Positions 40,897 through 43,690 of a stretch of 43,690 nucleotides of DNA are shown here, piece after piece. The stretch comes from Cohnella luojiensis. Lineage in GTDB: Bacteria > Bacillota > Bacilli > Paenibacillales > Paenibacillaceae. The position numbers and the translations under genes are program-made. Location of the stretch: assembly GCF_004564235.1 (NCBI RefSeq), contig NZ_SOMN01000041.1:1-43690 (forward strand), read 5' to 3'. The first letter of the stretch is position 1; each line of letters begins with the position of its first letter. Below the pieces are notes generated by a model. That model was not told the origin of the DNA. It searched no databases and was given only the letters and a program-made list of their open reading frames with translations.

Positions 40897-42627
40897 ATGG
40901 AACAAATTTTCAAAGGGATAGGAGCTTCTCGGGGATTGGTTGCGGCGCGAGCTTTTGTTTATAAATTGGAAAGCTATGTACCTGCCCAAGCCCAAGTGGA
41001 ACAACCGGATCTTGAAGTCGAGCGGTTTCAAACCGCTATTCGCCAAGCTCAAGCGGAGCTTGAACAAATCCGCGACATAACCGAGAGAAGACTGGGCTCG
41101 GACAAAGCGGAGATTTTCGAAGGCCATCTCATGATACTGGAAGATCCCGATCTTATTGACGTTATTATAGAGAAGGTGAAGGAGGAGTCGGTCAACGCCG
41201 AGTACGCGTTATACGTAACGTCCCGTTCCTTCATCGACATGCTAAGCCAGATGGATGACGAATATTTGCGAGAAAGGGCAGCCGATGTCCGCGATGTATG
41301 CAATAGAATCATGAATAACCTTAGAGGAAAGCAGCAAGCGGATTTATCCGCCATTTCCGAAGAGTGTATCGTGATTGCCGAAGATTTAACGCCATCCGAC
41401 ACGGCTAAGCTTAATCTTGACTATGTTAAAGGGTTCGTAACCGAGATCGGGAGCCGTACGTCGCATTCCGCCATCATGGCGCGTTCATTGGGAATCCCCG
41501 CGATCGTGGGGGCGGGAGCGGAATTAAGCCGAATCGAGACCGGAACGATGATCGTAATGGATGCGACCGAAGGGGTACTTCGAGCTAATCCAAGCACTGA
41601 AGAGTTAATAGAATTCGGGGAAAAGAAAATTCGGTACGATCAGCGTCAAGCGGAATTCGCGAAGTGGGTTAATCGGAGTTCCGTGTCCAGCGATGGTCAC
41701 TCTGTTGAACTCGCCGCCAATATCGGTAAATTGGAGGACGTCCAGAAAGCGCTGGATAACGGGGCGGAAGCGATCGGGCTCTTCCGCACCGAATTTCTCT
41801 ACATGGGCCGCAGCAAGCTTCCGACGGAAGACGAACAATTTAACAGCTACAAATACGTTTTGGAGAAAATGAATGGCAAACCCGTAGTCATCCGGACGTT
41901 GGATATCGGCGGGGACAAGGAGCTGCCTTATCTGAATTTACCTAAGGAAAGCAACCCGTTCCTCGGCCAACGGGCGCTCCGATTCTGCTTGGATCGGCCG
42001 GATATTTTTCGCACGCAGCTTCGCGCTCTGCTTAGGGCTAGCCGCTATGGCAACCTTAAGATCATGTTCCCAATGATAGCCGTGCTTAGCGAGCTGCATG
42101 CCGCCAAACAGCTTCTCGAGGAAGAGAAGCGTAAGCTTGAAGCGGAGGGTGTCGAGCTTGCCGAGAGGATCGAAGTAGGGATGATGATCGAAGTTCCGTC
42201 TGCGGCCATCTCGGCGGATTTGTTCGCTAAGGAAGTGGATTTTTTCAGCATCGGAACGAATGATTTGATACAATACACGATGGCCGCTGATCGAATGAAC
42301 GAGACCGTGTCCTATTTGTATCAGCCTTGTCACCCTTCCATATTGCGGTTGATCCGTATGGTTATCGAGGCAGGGCGCAAAGAAGGGAAATGGGTCGGCA
42401 TGTGCGGGGAAATGGCGGGCGATGAAACAGCTATTCCGCTATTGCTCGGATTGGGGCTTCATGAATTCAGCATGAGCGCGAGTTCAATCCTTCCGGCAAG
42501 GGAGCTGATCGGACACTTGTCCCGTAAGGAATGGTCCTCCCTTGCGGATGAGGCTATGGCGCTTAAGACTCAGGAAGAAATAATAGCGTTCGTTCGCAAT
42601 CATAAGCAAGGGGGGCAAAACGCATGA
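40897..42627 (+). CDS. ptsI: Phosphoenolpyruvate-protein phosphotransferase (PTS Enzyme I)
   Basis: A 576-residue Enzyme I which takes phosphate from PEP and gives it to HPr. The active H190 is in GSRTSHSAIM, and the PEP-binding domain has EVGMMIEVPSAA and C503 in GMCGEMAGDE, at positions near those of E. coli EI. It starts 23 bases after mtlD on the same strand with no terminator between, so it is probably part of the mannitol operon. The ptsI-ptsH order is the reverse of the usual ptsH-ptsI operon. It may be a second, operon-linked copy. Confidence 0.94.
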   Translation: MEQIFKGIGASRGLVAARAFVYKLESYVPAQAQVEQPDLEVERFQTAIRQAQAELEQIRDITERRLGSDKAEIFEGHLMILEDPDLIDVIIEKVKEESVNAEYALYVTSRSFIDMLSQMDDEYLRERAADVRDVCNRIMNNLRGKQQADLSAISEECIVIAEDLTPSDTAKLNLDYVKGFVTEIGSRTSHSAIMARSLGIPAIVGAGAELSRIETGTMIVMDATEGVLRANPSTEELIEFGEKKIRYDQRQAEFAKWVNRSSVSSDGHSVELAANIGKLEDVQKALDNGAEAIGLFRTEFLYMGRSKLPTEDEQFNSYKYVLEKMNGKPVVIRTLDIGGDKELPYLNLPKESNPFLGQRALRFCLDRPDIFRTQLRALLRASRYGNLKIMFPMIAVLSELHAAKQLLEEEKRKLEAEGVELAERIEVGMMIEVPSAAISADLFAKEVDFFSIGTNDLIQYTMAADRMNETVSYLYQPCHPSILRLIRMVIEAGRKEGKWVGMCGEMAGDETAIPLLLGLGLHEFSMSASSILPARELIGHLSRKEWSSLADEAMALKTQEEIIAFVRNHKQGGQNA

Positions 42628-42884
42628 TTTCAAAAACATTTACGATTATTAATCCTACGGGTTTCCACGTTCGTCCGACCAAAGCGTTCGTCCAAGCGGC
42701 AAGCGGGTACCCGTGCAAAATCAGCGTTATCAATAAAGGCAAGAAGGTAAACGGAAAAAGCTCGCTGAGCATGCTTACCTTGGGGATTGCCTCGCAGGAC
42801 GAGGTAACGCTGGAAATCGACGGCGAACGAGAGGCGGAGGCAATGGAGCACTTAGGTAAACTGTTAACTCAGATTCATGAATAA
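42624..42884 (+). CDS. ptsH: HPr family phosphocarrier protein
   Basis: An 86-residue HPr with active H15 (GFHVRPT; most HPr have HARP) and the HPr-kinase site S46 in NGKSSLSM, so it could serve both sugar uptake and CcpA-dependent repression. It overlaps ptsI by ATGA and is the last gene of the operon. The altered HVRP motif and unusual order suggest a divergent copy rather than the general HPr, but no second ptsH is visible in this window to compare. Confidence 0.92.
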   Translation: MISKTFTIINPTGFHVRPTKAFVQAASGYPCKISVINKGKKVNGKSSLSMLTLGIASQDEVTLEIDGEREAEAMEHLGKLLTQIHE

Positions 42885-42916
42885 CAGTTAGATTTTTGAA
42901 GTGGGAATTAAAACAA

Positions 42917-42957
42917 AACAAGGCTGCCGTCGGATGATCCGATGGCAGCCTTGTTTT
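42917..42957. terminator. Terminator at the end of the mannitol/PTS operon
   Basis: AACAAGGCTGCC and GGCAGCCTTGTT pair perfectly, with an inner CGGAT/ATCCG pair, followed by TTTT. The mirror side is A-rich, so it may also serve the convergent stress-protein gene. Confidence 0.9.
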
Positions 42958-42987
42958 GTCATATTAGGAGCTTAAAATGATGGATGT

Positions 42988-43368
42988 TTACAGCGCACCA
43001 GCGTCATGTACGATTGTCAAAGCTTTTTCATAGTCATCTTCTTCCACAATCGCAGTTAATATAATATCTCGGCCGGTAACCCGATTATCCGGTCCGCCCG
43101 AGCTATAGCCGCTGGCGCTCACGCTTGCCGAGGCCAATACGGACGCCTCATGAGAATCGAAATCTCCGCCAAGCGTCAAATACCCAAGCCCCGGAAAGCC
43201 TCCCGTGATCGAATTCTCGATTTTGTCGATATGGTTTATCCCGGTGCCAGAATATCCGTCAAACCGGTCGATCGCATACTCTGCAAGCCGGAGAGATTTG
43301 AGCTTCTCAAGCGCCTGCTCGGCTTGTTCGGGCGTATTGAAATAGGCCATGACCGTTCTCTCTGCCAT
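42988..43368 (-). CDS. YflT/general stress protein 17M family protein
   Basis: A 126-residue protein with the YflT-type heat-induced stress domain: RTVMAYFNTPEQAEQALEKL at the N-terminus and DIILTAIVEEDDYEKALTIVHDAGA at the end, a ferredoxin-like pattern. A Gly/Ser-rich middle (about 80-95) is loop-like. The open frame extends to 43512, but the ATG at 43368 is chosen for GGAGG ten bases upstream. It is likely a stress-induced soluble protein; no SigB promoter was recognised by eye. Confidence 0.82.
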   Translation of the reverse strand: MAERTVMAYFNTPEQAEQALEKLKSLRLAEYAIDRFDGYSGTGINHIDKIENSITGGFPGLGYLTLGGDFDSHEASVLASASVSASGYSSGGPDNRVTGRDIILTAIVEEDDYEKALTIVHDAGAL

Positions 43369-43690
43369 ACGAAAAGTTCCTCCAACTCCGGAAATTGTGT
43401 AATCCGTAAATGATCTTTTTAGTATGAGCTGGGAGTTGGGGGAATATTCCTTTTGCTGCTTAGGTAGGGAAGAGGGATATGGAGCGTGGGATATCGACAA
43501 CAAAAGTAGCATGGCTTCCGGAATATGGTAATATGAATTATAGTTTCGAAATGGTGGGTGTGCATAAAAGTATTTACGAAGTTCGTAGATATTTTGTTAT
43601 CGGAAATCTCCGAGTGCGAAAGAGCAATTGAAAGAATTAAATAAAGACAAAGAAATGAATAAACAATCTCGCCAAAGAATAATTAAATCA
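43369..43690. other. Terminal region without a firm gene
   Basis: This AT-rich stretch holds the upstream region of the stress-protein gene. A 28-codon frame from GTG 43558 to 43644 (MCIKVFTKFVDILLSEISEC...) looks protein-like but has no clear ribosome binding site. An ATG at 43655 opens a frame that leaves the window. Neither can be called. Confidence 0.4.

Overview
The window looks like a chromosomal segment from a spore-forming Bacillota of the Paenibacillaceae (Cohnella/Paenibacillus-like). This rests on strong AGGAGG-type ribosome binding sites, TTG and GTG starts, a near-consensus cre site, Rho-independent terminators with U-runs, a YqkE (DUF3886) protein and a mtlA-mtlR-mtlF-mtlD gene order. 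No rRNA, tRNA, phage, IS element or CRISPR array was seen. The genus is an inference.

Layout. 1-813: two terminators and a 51-bp tandem repeat array. 814-2813: a DinB-like protein facing an RsgA-type GTPase; the GTPase is preceded by a 23-codon leader ORF and two tandem terminators that look like a ribosome-controlled attenuator. 2814-5550: M42 peptidase, DUF445 membrane protein and a C-terminal remnant of a glutaminase-like gene. 5611-13678: two regulators (GntR/LacI and AraC) and a five-gene operon that together encode a full L-galactose route: L-galactose -> lactone -> L-galactonate -> tagaturonate -> altronate -> KDG. 13714-18216: EamA exporter, a secreted protein of unknown family, a small membrane protein, and a PAP2-like/MocR pair. 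18293-25458: guanidine-I (ykkC) riboswitch followed by a carboxyguanidine deiminase pair, guanidine carboxylase and allophanate hydrolase, i.e. guanidine to ammonia and CO2. 25467-25931: a second 51-bp repeat array. 26023-28615: XPD/DinG-type helicase and an FMN reductase. 28810-35546: ddl-murF-alr, a secreted glycerophosphodiesterase, yqkE, a Cys-rich small protein, a VanX-like lipoprotein and a GNAT enzyme. 35612-42957: cre-controlled mannitol PTS operon mtlA-mtlR-mtlF-mtlD that continues into its own Enzyme I and HPr genes. 42988-43690: a YflT-type stress protein and an unresolved end.

The most interesting items are the putative attenuator upstream of the rsgA-like GTPase (consensus promoter, leader ORF, and a leader segment complementary to the whole 5' arm of the first terminator), the compact L-galactose operon, and two unrelated-looking 51-bp repeat arrays that share period, hairpin-plus-GC-rich architecture and a short core sequence.
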